Below are positions 43,183 to 51,244 of a DNA stretch of 64,000 nucleotides, piece by piece. The notes beneath the pieces are model-generated. The model was not told the DNA's origin and searched no databases. It saw nothing but the letters and a program-made list of their open reading frames with translations. The number at the start of each line of letters is the position of its first letter. The first letter of the stretch is position 1. The DNA comes from Variovorax sp. Sphag1AA (GTDB lineage Bacteria > Pseudomonadota > Gammaproteobacteria > Burkholderiales > Burkholderiaceae_C). The stretch covers positions 558,001 to 622,000 of the forward strand of contig NZ_JACHYC010000002.1 in the NCBI RefSeq assembly GCF_014192575.1. The letters are read 5' to 3'. The translations under genes were made by a program, and so were the position numbers.

Positions 43183-43219
43183 ATATCTTGGCGATCGCTC
43201 TGGTCCAGCCAAGGAAGAA

Positions 43220-43246
43220 CGGGCCCTCAGGGGCCCGTTTTCTTTT
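43220..43246 (+). terminator. Rho-independent terminator after tRNA-Ser
   Basis: CGGGCCC (43220-43226), loop TCAG, GGGCCCG (43231-43237) form a perfect 7-bp GC-rich stem followed by a T-rich run (TTTTCTTTT from 43238). It would end the serS and tRNA-Ser transcripts. Confidence 0.85.
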
Positions 43247-43385
43247 GTCCGCTCAACCCGTTGGCATCGGCACGTTGTGTGCATGCGACGTATCGGGGAA
43301 GAATTGGAGCAGGACCTTTCTTACAGCGAATTAAGATCGGACGCTCGGCGGGCCGCTGCAGGTTGGCAGAGGTAGCCGGGTCATG
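43247..43385 (+). other. Segment between two terminators; candidate small RNA or leader
   Basis: About 140 bp lie between the terminator of the tRNA and a second one just before the histidine kinase gene. I see no protein-coding frame with a ribosome binding site. Because a transcript ending at the second terminator must begin after the first, the segment is a candidate small RNA or an attenuated leader of the kinase gene. No promoter could be assigned confidently. Confidence 0.3.
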
Positions 43386-43406
43386 GCCCCGCGAGGGGCT
43401 TTTTTT
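43386..43406 (+). terminator. Rho-independent terminator 30 bp before the histidine kinase gene
   Basis: GCCCC (43386-43390), loop GCGA, GGGGC (43395-43399) followed by seven T (43400-43406). The tetraloop hairpin and T-run are classical. Its place immediately upstream of a start codon, rather than downstream of a gene, suggests either attenuation of the kinase gene or the end of a small RNA. Confidence 0.8.
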
Positions 43407-43436
43407 GTGCCTGACTGACAAGGGATCCGTATTGCC

Positions 43437-44873
43437 ATGATGGGAAATTCGTCGTTTGCGGGCTTGGGCAACTCGTCCTTCGCCAGCCTCACGCCGGCAC
43501 CGGCGTCTGCCGACGAGGCCGAGCCGTGGGTTCGCGGCGAGTTGATCCGGAGCCTGATGCGGGCCTCGCGCGGTTCGTACTTGCTGGCTGCGGCACTGAT
43601 GCCTGCGATGGTGGGCCTGAGCTGGGGGCATGTGCCCGTCTGGCAGCTCATGGTGTGGCTGGCGATCGGCATTGCGGCCACTGGCTGCCGCATCTGGGGC
43701 GAACAGATCTATGCGCGTCACTACGCCGATCGCGATTCGGCTGCCCAGCAGTATTTCGTCGACCACTACCGTTTTCTCTGGAGCACCAGCGCGTTCGCCT
43801 GGGGCCTGTCGATCCTGATCTTCTTCGAGCGCACGCCGCTGGTGAACCAGTTCATGAGCTGGCTCATCGTGGCCGGCGTCGCGACTTTTCCGCTCAATGG
43901 GCTGGCGCTTCATCCGCCGCTGCTCAAGCGCTACGTCAACACGCTGTTCTTCACGATGCTCGCAGCGATCGCGCTGCGGATGATCGAGCTGAACTTCGAG
44001 AAGCCGCATTTCCACTACGGCTTCTTGATGCTGCCGGGCCTGCATTGGTGGTTGCTGCTGCGCGCAGGCCGGCGGATCCACGAGACGGCGCGCAACAGTT
44101 TCGAGCTGCTCTTCCACAACCACATCCTGATCAATTCGCTCACGCAGCAGCGCCAAGCGGCGGTGTCTGCGGTGGCAATGAAGAACCGCTTCCTCGCGAG
44201 TGCCGCGCACGACATGCGCCAGCCAGTGCTTGCGCTGTCTCTCTACGCCGACTGGCTGCGCAACGAGCCCGAGCTGGTCGCCGAGATCGCGCCGAAGATC
44301 GTGCGTGCCACGCATGCGGTGAATGCGCTTTTCGATTCGCTGTTCGACCTCGCACGCATCGATTCGGGGCAGGTGCGCTTGCACATCGAGCGGGTCGACG
44401 TCGCTCAACTGCTGCACGATCTCGAGCTTCAATACCGCCCGGTCGCGGAAGCGAAGGGCCTGACGTTCCGCATGCATGTGACGCCGGGGACGGTGCTCAC
44501 CGATCCGATCCGGGTGCGCCGCATGATCGGCAACCTGCTCGCCAATGCGATCAAGTACACCGCCGAGGGCGGCGTGCTGCTGGCGTCGCGGCAGACGCGC
44601 GACGGCTTGCGGGTGGAGGTCTGGGACACGGGCATCGGCATTGCCCGCGAACACCTGCGCGACGTGTTCCTGGAGTTCTACAAGGTGGCTGACCACGCTG
44701 GCACCTCGGACGGCTTCGGCCTTGGCCTTGCGATCGTTGCGCGCCTGTCGCACGCGTTGGGCCACCCGGTCAGCGTCCGGTCGCGCCTCGGCAAAGGCAG
44801 CGTGTTCCGCGTCGCATTGCACGACGCGGACGAGAGTCAGGCACAGACCCGAATCTCCGGCGCAGTAGGTTAA
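43437..44873 (+). CDS. Membrane sensor histidine kinase
   Basis: A 478-residue kinase. After a hydrophilic N terminus (1-38) there are about six transmembrane helices (40-200) forming a membrane sensor without a large periplasmic loop. HisKA has the phospho-acceptor His258 in FLASAAHDMRQPVLAL, and HATPase_c has NLLANAIKYT, DTGIGI and GFGLGLAIV. Two adjacent ATGs (43437 and 43440) are possible starts. AGGGA near 43420 may be the ribosome binding site. It is convergent with a NarL-type response regulator, probably its partner, with a dispersed repeat between them. A terminator-like hairpin precedes the gene. Confidence 0.9.
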   Translation: MMGNSSFAGLGNSSFASLTPAPASADEAEPWVRGELIRSLMRASRGSYLLAAALMPAMVGLSWGHVPVWQLMVWLAIGIAATGCRIWGEQIYARHYADRDSAAQQYFVDHYRFLWSTSAFAWGLSILIFFERTPLVNQFMSWLIVAGVATFPLNGLALHPPLLKRYVNTLFFTMLAAIALRMIELNFEKPHFHYGFLMLPGLHWWLLLRAGRRIHETARNSFELLFHNHILINSLTQQRQAAVSAVAMKNRFLASAAHDMRQPVLALSLYADWLRNEPELVAEIAPKIVRATHAVNALFDSLFDLARIDSGQVRLHIERVDVAQLLHDLELQYRPVAEAKGLTFRMHVTPGTVLTDPIRVRRMIGNLLANAIKYTAEGGVLLASRQTRDGLRVEVWDTGIGIAREHLRDVFLEFYKVADHAGTSDGFGLGLAIVARLSHALGHPVSVRSRLGKGSVFRVALHDADESQAQTRISGAVG

Positions 44874-44892
44874 TCAGGAGATGCCAAGGCTC

Positions 44893-44975
44893 CCGCGGAA
44901 CCGGCTTGGCCGGGCCGCCGGGAGCGCCCCCTGCAAGGGGGTGGAGAGCGACACGAAGTGCGCGAGCCTGGGGGT
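44893..44975 (-). repeat. Dispersed palindromic intergenic repeat, copy A
   Basis: These 83 bp are the reverse complement of positions 57396-57479, with scattered mismatches and one single-base indel. Conserved blocks include CACTTCGTGT, CACCCCCTT-CAGGGGGC and AGCCGGTTCCGCGG. The C-run/G-run pair forms a hairpin. This copy lies between the convergent kinase and response-regulator genes. It looks like a REP- or ERIC-type intergenic repeat of this lineage. Confidence 0.8.
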
Positions 44976-44982
44976 GTGCCCG

Positions 44983-45579
44983 TTAGCCGGGCAGCAATCC
45001 GTTCGTACGTGCGTGGTGGAGTGCTTGCGTACGGCTCTTCACACCCAGGCGGCGGAACAGGCGCCAGAGGTGAACCTTGACGGTGTGCTCGCTGATATCG
45101 AGTTCGGTCGCGATGTCGCGATTGCTCATACCCTGGTCGAGCATGGCGATCAGCTGGGTCTGGCGCTTCGACAGCTTGTTGTTGGCCGCCGTCACTGGCT
45201 CTTCGGCCTCGGTGTCGGCCATGAGCAGGCCGCGCAGTGCCGCGGTGAGTTCGGCCGAGCTGGCCGACTTCTCGATGTAGGTATCGGCACCGGCCTCGAT
45301 GCAGGCCTCTTCCATGTCGGCCGAAGGCGAGGCCGAATACACCGCGATCGGGACTTCAGGATAGTCGTGCTTGACGGCGACCACGCCGGAAACGCCCGTG
45401 ATGTCGGGCAGCTTCAAGTCAAGGCAGAAAAGCCCCGGTGCCCCGTATTGCTTGACGGCGGCGGAGAGTTTGTCGAGGCGTTCGAGTTCGACGATGGTCT
45501 CGGCCGGGCGGAGGCGGCGCAGAACCATCACGATGGCGTCGCGCATCAGGGGGTGGTCGTCGATGACGTAGATACTCAT
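44983..45579 (-). CDS. NarL/FixJ-family response regulator
   Basis: A 198-residue two-component regulator. The receiver domain has Asp7-Asp8, phospho-acceptor Asp54 (FCLDLKLPD) and Lys104 (YIEKSAS). A LuxR-type helix-turn-helix lies at about 130-195 with LSKRQTQLIAMLDQGMSNRDIATELDISEHTVKVHL. It ends HARTNGLLPG. It faces the membrane kinase gene tail to tail, 109 bp apart, and is the most likely partner. It follows trpS on the minus strand after 69 bp. Target genes unknown. Confidence 0.92.
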   Translation of the reverse strand: MSIYVIDDHPLMRDAIVMVLRRLRPAETIVELERLDKLSAAVKQYGAPGLFCLDLKLPDITGVSGVVAVKHDYPEVPIAVYSASPSADMEEACIEAGADTYIEKSASSAELTAALRGLLMADTEAEEPVTAANNKLSKRQTQLIAMLDQGMSNRDIATELDISEHTVKVHLWRLFRRLGVKSRTQALHHARTNGLLPG

Positions 45580-45648
45580 GGTTTTCTCACTGTGTGCGCA
45601 GTCCGGGTCGTGCCCCTCGCCGCGCGTTGCTTTCTCTCAAATCATCCT

Positions 45649-46962
45649 TCAGGCCGCTTCGTCGGCCAGTGCATCGAGCGCGGCGGATGCCGCGATCACT
45701 CCCCTGTCGTCCATGGGCTCGAGTTGCCCGGCAAGCTGGACCAGCGCGGCACCGCGCTCCTGCTTCAGCGCGGCGATGGCGCGGCCGGCTTCCTGCGGCG
45801 TTGCGAACCCTCGGCTTTGTACCAGTTGCGCACCCGTCGCGTCGAGAAACTTGAAGTAGAAAAGACCATCGCTTTCCCTGTATTGCTTGAAGCTCGGACG
45901 CGCGACCTTCGCCGCCTTGCGCGTCTCCGGCTTGGCGCTGGAGGCCAGGTTCCGCAGGCCGACCGCATGACGAAGCTCAGTGAGGAAGGGCTTCGACAGC
46001 GCACGCGCCTTCTCGGCGCCGGCACGCAGGATCTTTTCGATCCGGGCCGGGTCGTTGATCAATTCGTCGTAATGCTGACGCATCGGCGCGATCTCGCGGT
46101 CGATGCGTTCGAAGAGGGTCTGCTTGGCCTCGCCCCAGCCGATGCCGTCGGCGAAGGCCTTGCGCAAGGTCTCGGTCTCCTCGCTGTCGGCGAAGGCCTG
46201 GTAGATCTGGAACAGGGCGGAGCCTTCGGTCTCCTTGGGCTCGCCGGGCGCGCGTGAATCGGTGACGATGCCGGCAATGAGCTTCTGCAGATTGGCGCGG
46301 GGCGTGAAGAGCGGGATGGTGTTGTCGTAGCTCTTGCTCATCTTGCGGCCGTCCAGACCGGGCAAGGTCGCCACCGCGTCGTCGATCTCGGCTTCGGGCA
46401 GCGTGAAGTGCTCGCCATAGAGGTGGTTGAAGCTCGCGCCCATGTCGCGCGCCATCTCGATGTGCTGGACCTGGTCGCGGCCCACCGGCACCTTGTGGGC
46501 GTTGAACATCAGGATGTCCGCCGCCATGAGCACGGGGTACATGAAGAGCCCAGCGCTCACGTCCGCGTCGGGGTCTTCGCCCTTGGCGACGTTCTTGTCG
46601 ACCTGCGCCTTGTAGGCGTGGGCGCGATTGAGCAGACCCTTGCCTGCCACGCAGGTCAGGAACCAAGTGAGCTCGGGAATCTCGGGAATGTCGGACTGCC
46701 GGTAGAACGTCACGCGCTCCGGATCGAGCCCGCAGGCGAGCCAGGTGGCGGCGATTTCGAGCGTCGAGCGCTGGATGCGCGCGGGTTCGTCGACCTTGAT
46801 GAGCGCGTGATAGTCCGCGAGGAAATAGAAGCTCTGCACGTCCGCGCGGCGGCTGAAGCGCACCGAGTGCCGCACCGAGCCCACGTAGTTGCCGAGGTGC
46901 GGCGTCCCGCTGGTGGTGATGCCGGTGAGGAAGCGGACGATGTCGGGATTGGACGAGGCCAT
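45649..46962 (-). CDS. trpS: Tryptophanyl-tRNA synthetase with C-terminal extension
   Basis: A 437-residue class I synthetase charging tRNA-Trp. The HIGH-equivalent is PHLGNY at 21-26 and the KMSKS loop is RKMSKSYDN near 210. E. coli TrpS has 334 residues. Here about 90 extra C-terminal residues (roughly 345-437) follow a Lys/Ala-rich linker and contain FKQYRESDGLFYFKFLDATG and GFATPQEAGRAIAALKQE, which resemble a DUF1508/YegP-like beta-hairpin domain. The extension's role is unknown. The gene follows the M50 protease gene by 10 bp on the minus strand. Confidence 0.95.
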   Translation of the reverse strand: MASSNPDIVRFLTGITTSGTPHLGNYVGSVRHSVRFSRRADVQSFYFLADYHALIKVDEPARIQRSTLEIAATWLACGLDPERVTFYRQSDIPEIPELTWFLTCVAGKGLLNRAHAYKAQVDKNVAKGEDPDADVSAGLFMYPVLMAADILMFNAHKVPVGRDQVQHIEMARDMGASFNHLYGEHFTLPEAEIDDAVATLPGLDGRKMSKSYDNTIPLFTPRANLQKLIAGIVTDSRAPGEPKETEGSALFQIYQAFADSEETETLRKAFADGIGWGEAKQTLFERIDREIAPMRQHYDELINDPARIEKILRAGAEKARALSKPFLTELRHAVGLRNLASSAKPETRKAAKVARPSFKQYRESDGLFYFKFLDATGAQLVQSRGFATPQEAGRAIAALKQERGAALVQLAGQLEPMDDRGVIAASAALDALADEAA

Positions 46963-46972
46963 GAGAAGAAGC

Positions 46973-47644
46973 TCAGCGGATCAGGGCAATGATGGGAGAG
47001 AGCAGCAGGTTGACGACCTCGTAGCCGAAGGCCATCAGGGGCTGTAGCCAATAGGTACTCACGATGCCCGCGAGGACGAGGCCCATGACGATGAAGAAGC
47101 CATAAGGCTCGATGCGCGCGAGGATTTCCTGCGCGCGGCCGCGCGGCAGAAGCCCGGCGAGCACCCGGCCGCCATCGAGCGGCGGCAGCGGAAAGAGGTT
47201 GAACGCCCACATCACGAGGTTCACCAGCACGCCGCCTTGTGCCATCTTGAGGAAGAAGGTTTCGCTGATGCCGAAAGCGACGAGCGCAACGTAGAAGAGG
47301 GCCCAGAGGATGGCCTGGATGAAGTTGGCGGCAGGCCCGGCCAGCGCGACCCAAATCATGTCGCGCTTGGGGTGGCGCAGCCGTCCGAAGCTCACCGGGA
47401 CTGGTTTCGCATAGCCGAAGAGGAAGCTGCCGGACGTCGCGAAGAACAGCAGCAGCGGCATCAGGATGGTGCCGACCGGGTCGATGTGCTTCATCGGATT
47501 GAGCGTCACGCGGCCGAGCACGTAGGCGGTGTTGTCGCCGAAATACCGGGCCACGTAGCCATGCGCCGCTTCATGCACGGTGATCGCGAAGATCACTGGC
47601 AGCGCGTAGATAAGCACGGTCTGGATGGTGTTGGAAATGTCCAC
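46973..47644 (-). CDS. Site-2 protease-family intramembrane metalloprotease (M50)
   Basis: A 223-residue membrane protein with about five or six helices. The zinc site is HEAAH near residue 24-28 (FAITVHEAAHGYVARYFGD), and the second metal motif NLFPLPPLDGGR is near 169-180. It has no PDZ domain, unlike RseP, so it belongs to the compact group III-like M50B proteases. Substrate unknown. It lies between the YciO-type gene (41 bp) and trpS (10 bp), a gene order seen in many betaproteobacteria. Confidence 0.92.
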   Translation of the reverse strand: MDISNTIQTVLIYALPVIFAITVHEAAHGYVARYFGDNTAYVLGRVTLNPMKHIDPVGTILMPLLLFFATSGSFLFGYAKPVPVSFGRLRHPKRDMIWVALAGPAANFIQAILWALFYVALVAFGISETFFLKMAQGGVLVNLVMWAFNLFPLPPLDGGRVLAGLLPRGRAQEILARIEPYGFFIVMGLVLAGIVSTYWLQPLMAFGYEVVNLLLSPIIALIR

Positions 47645-47685
47645 TTGTGAATTGTCTCAGACGGGTGTTGTGTCCCTTGGGCGAC

Positions 47686-48321
47686 TCAGAGGCCCAGCAA
47701 GGCGAGTGGGCCGCGGCCCTCCCGTACCAGCACCGGGTCGCCGCCGGTGCCCATGGGCACGAGGTCGACCACGGTCGTCGGCTCCGACGGGCAGGCGCCC
47801 GAATCGATCACCGCACCGATCTGCTTCTCGAATCGTTCGCGGATCTGCTCGGCGTCGTTCATGGCCTGGGTTTCACCGGGCGGGATCAGGGTGGTGGCGA
47901 GCAGCGGCTCGCCATGCAGGGTGAGCAGCTCGCACAGCACCTTGTGGTCGGGCATGCGCAAACCGATGGTCTTGCGCTGCGGATGGCTCACCCGGCGCGG
48001 GACTTCCTTCGTCGCTTCGAGGATGAAGGTGTAGGGGCCCGGCGTCGCGGCCTTGAGCAGCCGGTACTGCTTGTTGTCGACGCGCGCATAGTTCGCGAGC
48101 TCGCTCAGGTCGCGGCAGATCAGCGTGAGATGGTGCTTCTCGTCGACTTGCCGGATGCGCCTCAATTGGTCGACTGCGTCCTTGTCGTCGAGGTGGCAGA
48201 CCAGCGCGTAGCTGGAGTCGGTCGGCACCGCGACGATCTCTCCGCGCGCGAGCAGGGACGCGGCCTGCTTGAGAAGCCGCTGCTGGGGGTTGTCGGGATG
48301 GACTTCGAAGTACTGGGCCAT
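47686..48321 (-). CDS. YciO/Sua5/YrdC-family protein (threonylcarbamoyl-AMP synthase-like)
   Basis: A 211-residue protein of the YrdC fold. Signs are IVAVPTDSSYALVCHLDD, the KxR-type loop QLRRIRQVDEKHHLTLICRDLSELANYA, and TPGPYTFILEATKEVPRRV. Within the family it is closer to YciO than to essential TsaC/Sua5, since the usual SxYGLG pattern reads SSYALV. YciO proteins may share the tRNA threonylcarbamoyladenosine chemistry or have another role. The start ATG 48321 was chosen over an upstream extension that overlaps the EamA gene. In E. coli yciO is also next to the PHP gene yciV. Confidence 0.87.
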   Translation of the reverse strand: MAQYFEVHPDNPQQRLLKQAASLLARGEIVAVPTDSSYALVCHLDDKDAVDQLRRIRQVDEKHHLTLICRDLSELANYARVDNKQYRLLKAATPGPYTFILEATKEVPRRVSHPQRKTIGLRMPDHKVLCELLTLHGEPLLATTLIPPGETQAMNDAEQIRERFEKQIGAVIDSGACPSEPTTVVDLVPMGTGGDPVLVREGRGPLALLGL

Positions 48322-48373
48322 GAAACCGGGCGGGCGAAGTGAGGCCCGCCATTCTGCCGTGAGAAGGGGACGT

Positions 48374-49315
48374 TCAGGATTCCGCCGGCTCGATCGGCAC
48401 GTGGCGCTCGCGCACCGTGAGCCACGCGCCCGCGGCACCGCAGACTGCGATCAGGGCCATGCCGGTCAGCGAGACGACGTCGGGCATCTGCGAGAACATG
48501 ATCCAGCCGCCCAGCGTCGCGAAGGCAATCTGCGCATAGAGATAGGGCGTGAGCGTGGAGGCGGGCGTGCGCTGGTAGGCCAGGATGAGCAGGAAATGCC
48601 CGACCGTCCCCATGAAGCCCATCAGGCACAGCAGCGCCCACCACTGCCATGAGGGCAGCGCAGTCCAGACGAAGGGGACCGCGACCGAGGCCAGCAGGGC
48701 GCCGACCCAGCCGGTGTAGAAGTGCATCGTGAGCGGGTCCTCCGTGCGCGCGAGCTTGCTCGTCAGCACCTGGAACCAGGCGTTGGTCAGCACCAGCCCG
48801 ATAGGCAGCAGCACGGCCCAGCTGAAGGCGCCGCCGCCCGGGCGCAGGATCACGAGCGTGCCGACGAACCCGCCCGCGACCAGCGCCCAGCGCAGCGGCG
48901 AGACCTGCTCCTTGAGGGTGGTGGCGGCCAGCAGGGTGATGACGAGCGGCGCAATCAGGACGATCGAGGTGAATTCCGCGAGCGGCATGTAGCGCAGGCT
49001 GAAGAAGGCCAGCGTGCTCGAGGCCAGGAGCAACGCGCCGCGCAGCAGCTGGTAGCGCGGATGCCGCGTGCGCAGCAGTGCGGTGCCATGCAGCGGCAGC
49101 AGCACCATCGTGGTGGCGACGGCCTGGAACGCATAGCGCACCCAGATGCCCATGAGGATCGGCACTGCCGTGGTCGAGAGCTTGGTGGCGGTATCGAGCG
49201 TCGCGAAGCAGGCAACCGCCAGTATCACCAAGCCGATCCCGGCGAGGATCCGCTCGGATTCGATGTCGCGCCTGATCCGACTTGTGGCGGCGGCGCCGCC
49301 CGGCAGCGAGCTCAC
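48374..49315 (-). CDS. DMT-superfamily (EamA) transporter
   Basis: A 313-residue inner-membrane protein with about ten helices in two EamA repeats (roughly 20-150 and 170-300). The drug/metabolite transporter family exports or imports small metabolites; the substrate is unknown. The start is GTG at 49315, overlapping the PHP gene's stop (GTGA), which supports this start over upstream in-frame alternatives within the PHP coding region. The last residues (VRERHVPIEPAES) are cytoplasmic. Confidence 0.88.
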   Translation of the reverse strand: MSSLPGGAAATSRIRRDIESERILAGIGLVILAVACFATLDTATKLSTTAVPILMGIWVRYAFQAVATTMVLLPLHGTALLRTRHPRYQLLRGALLLASSTLAFFSLRYMPLAEFTSIVLIAPLVITLLAATTLKEQVSPLRWALVAGGFVGTLVILRPGGGAFSWAVLLPIGLVLTNAWFQVLTSKLARTEDPLTMHFYTGWVGALLASVAVPFVWTALPSWQWWALLCLMGFMGTVGHFLLILAYQRTPASTLTPYLYAQIAFATLGGWIMFSQMPDVVSLTGMALIAVCGAAGAWLTVRERHVPIEPAES

Positions 49316-50166
49316 TGGATGCGGTGCTCCAGGAGCTCCCACACCGGCGTGAGGTTCCCGGGCAGCCAGGGAAGCTTGCCCAGGTCGCAATGGCTTTCGT
49401 CGGGGCTGTGGAAGTCGCTGCCGCGCGAGGCGGCAAAGCCGAATTCCACGGCCTTGTCGGCGTATTCGACGTACTCGGCCGGCGAATGGCTTCCGGTCAC
49501 CACCTCGATCGCCTTGCCGCCGTGCGCCTTGAATTCGAGGAACAGCGCGTATTCCTCGTTGGCGGTGAACTTGTAGCGGCCTGGGTGCGCGATCACGGCC
49601 AGGCCATTGGCGGCGGTGATCCAGGTCACCGCGTCCTTCAGCGTGGCCCAGCGATGCGGCACGTAGCCGGGCTTGCCTTCTGTCAGGTACTTGCGGAAGA
49701 CCTCCGGCGTGTCGCGGCAATAGCCGCCTTCCACGAGAAATCGGGCGAAATGGGTGCGGGAGATGAGCTCGGGATTGCCGACGAACCTGAGCGCACCTTC
49801 GTAAGCGCCCTGGATGCCGACCTTGGCCAGCTGCTCCGACATCTCCTGCGCGCGCTTGCCGCGTCCGCCGCGGGTGTCGTACAGGCCTTCGCTCATCGCG
49901 GCATCGTCAGGGTCGAATCCCAGGCCGACGATATGAACCGTCTCGTTCGCGAAGGTGACCGAGATTTCGGTGCCGGTGAGGTACTTGATGCCGTTCTGAC
50001 GGGCCGCGGCGGCCGCGCGATGCTGGCCGCCGATTTCGTCGTGGTCGGTCAACGCCCAGAGCTCGACGCCGTTGGCCGCGGCGCGCGCGGCGAGTTCCTC
50101 GGGTGTGAGCGTGCCATCCGAGACCACGGAATGGCAATGGAGGTCGGCGTTGAGGATCGATGACAC
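49312..50166 (-). CDS. PHP-domain phosphoesterase (RNase AM / YciV-like)
   Basis: A 284-residue metal-dependent phosphoesterase. PHP metal motifs are ADLHCHSVVSDG (8-19), LTDHDE (about 38-44), VIAHPGRY (about 189-196) and SDFHSPDESH near 250. Related proteins act as 3',5'-nucleoside bisphosphate phosphatase or as 5'-3' exonuclease trimming RNA ends (RNase AM in E. coli). It is cytoplasmic. Its neighbours YciO and TrpS fit the conserved yciV/yciO association. It starts 27 bp after the CorA-type gene and overlaps the EamA gene. Confidence 0.9.
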   Translation of the reverse strand: MSSILNADLHCHSVVSDGTLTPEELAARAAANGVELWALTDHDEIGGQHRAAAAARQNGIKYLTGTEISVTFANETVHIVGLGFDPDDAAMSEGLYDTRGGRGKRAQEMSEQLAKVGIQGAYEGALRFVGNPELISRTHFARFLVEGGYCRDTPEVFRKYLTEGKPGYVPHRWATLKDAVTWITAANGLAVIAHPGRYKFTANEEYALFLEFKAHGGKAIEVVTGSHSPAEYVEYADKAVEFGFAASRGSDFHSPDESHCDLGKLPWLPGNLTPVWELLEHRIQ

Positions 50167-50193
50167 GTCACGAATCTTAACTTTCCTGCGCTT

Positions 50194-51234
50194 TCAGCGC
50201 TTTTTGCGGAAAGCCAGCCACGCCGCCACCGCGGTGAAGGTCGCCACGACGCCCACGAGGATCCAGAAACCGTGCTTGTGCTCGGCCAGCGGGATGCCGC
50301 CGACGTTCATGCCGAACAGGCCCGCCATGATGTTGATCGGCAGCGCGAGCACCGTGACGACCGTCAGCACGAAGAGGCTGCGGTTGTTGTCCTCGTTGAC
50401 GTTCGCCGCGATCTCTTCCTGCAGCAGCTTGATGCGCTCCTGCAGAGCGCCCATGTCGCGCAGCACCACCGAGAACTCCTCGGTCGCGGCGCGCAGCTGC
50501 TGGGCGTCGGATTCGGACATCCAGTGCGGCGGCGTCTGCAGCAGGCGGAACAGCGCTGCCGGCTCCGGGGCCAGCAGCCGCTGCAGGCGCACCAGTACCC
50601 GCCGGAGCATGCCCAGGCGCGCCCGCTTGTGGTCGAGGCGGCCGGCCAGCAGCTCGTCTTCGATCGTGTCGATGCGCGTCGTCACGTCGCGGACGATCCT
50701 CACCAGCACATCGGCCTGCACCCGCATCAGGTGTTCGAGGAGTTCGGTGGTCGATCTCGGCGCGTCGCCCGCCTTCACGGCCGTGCGCAGCGCGTCCACC
50801 GATCGCAGCGGCTGGCTGCGTGCAGTCACTACCAGTCGCGGGCCGACGCTGATCCACAGTGTCGAGATGTCCGACGGCTCGAAGCTGAAGTCGAAGTGCA
50901 CGTCGTTGATGACGGCGATCAGCGAGTCGTCCGCGCGTTCGATGCGGGTGGAGTGCAGGCCGTCCTTCAGCGTCTCGTAGAACAGGTCCGACAGGCCCGC
51001 ATGGCGCGTCAGCCAGCGCTCGGCCTGCGCATGGCTGAGGTTGAAGTGAAGCCACATGAAGGCGCGGTCCTCCGCGTCTTCATGTCCGGCATGCTGGGCC
51101 AGCCATGTGGCTGCCTGCGACGAGTCGACCGCGCGCACCGGCTGGGCCGATCCGTCGTCGAACAGGTAGCCGCAGATCAGTCCCGCTTCATCGCTGCCGT
51201 AGGCACCGATCGTCCAATCCTGAAGAAGAGCCAA
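50194..51234 (-). CDS. CorA/ZntB-family divalent cation transporter
   Basis: A 346-residue protein. A long cytoplasmic alpha/beta domain and coiled helices (to about 285) are followed by two C-terminal transmembrane helices with the signature Gly-Met-Asn (FGMNVGG) between them. The loop after GMN is GGIPLAEHKHGF, resembling ZntB (zinc) more than CorA (magnesium), so zinc transport is likely but not certain. It starts 10 bp after the phosphate transporter on the minus strand, so the two are probably co-transcribed. Confidence 0.9.
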   Translation of the reverse strand: MALLQDWTIGAYGSDEAGLICGYLFDDGSAQPVRAVDSSQAATWLAQHAGHEDAEDRAFMWLHFNLSHAQAERWLTRHAGLSDLFYETLKDGLHSTRIERADDSLIAVINDVHFDFSFEPSDISTLWISVGPRLVVTARSQPLRSVDALRTAVKAGDAPRSTTELLEHLMRVQADVLVRIVRDVTTRIDTIEDELLAGRLDHKRARLGMLRRVLVRLQRLLAPEPAALFRLLQTPPHWMSESDAQQLRAATEEFSVVLRDMGALQERIKLLQEEIAANVNEDNNRSLFVLTVVTVLALPINIMAGLFGMNVGGIPLAEHKHGFWILVGVVATFTAVAAWLAFRKKR

Positions 51235-51244
51235 AGCCGGTGTG

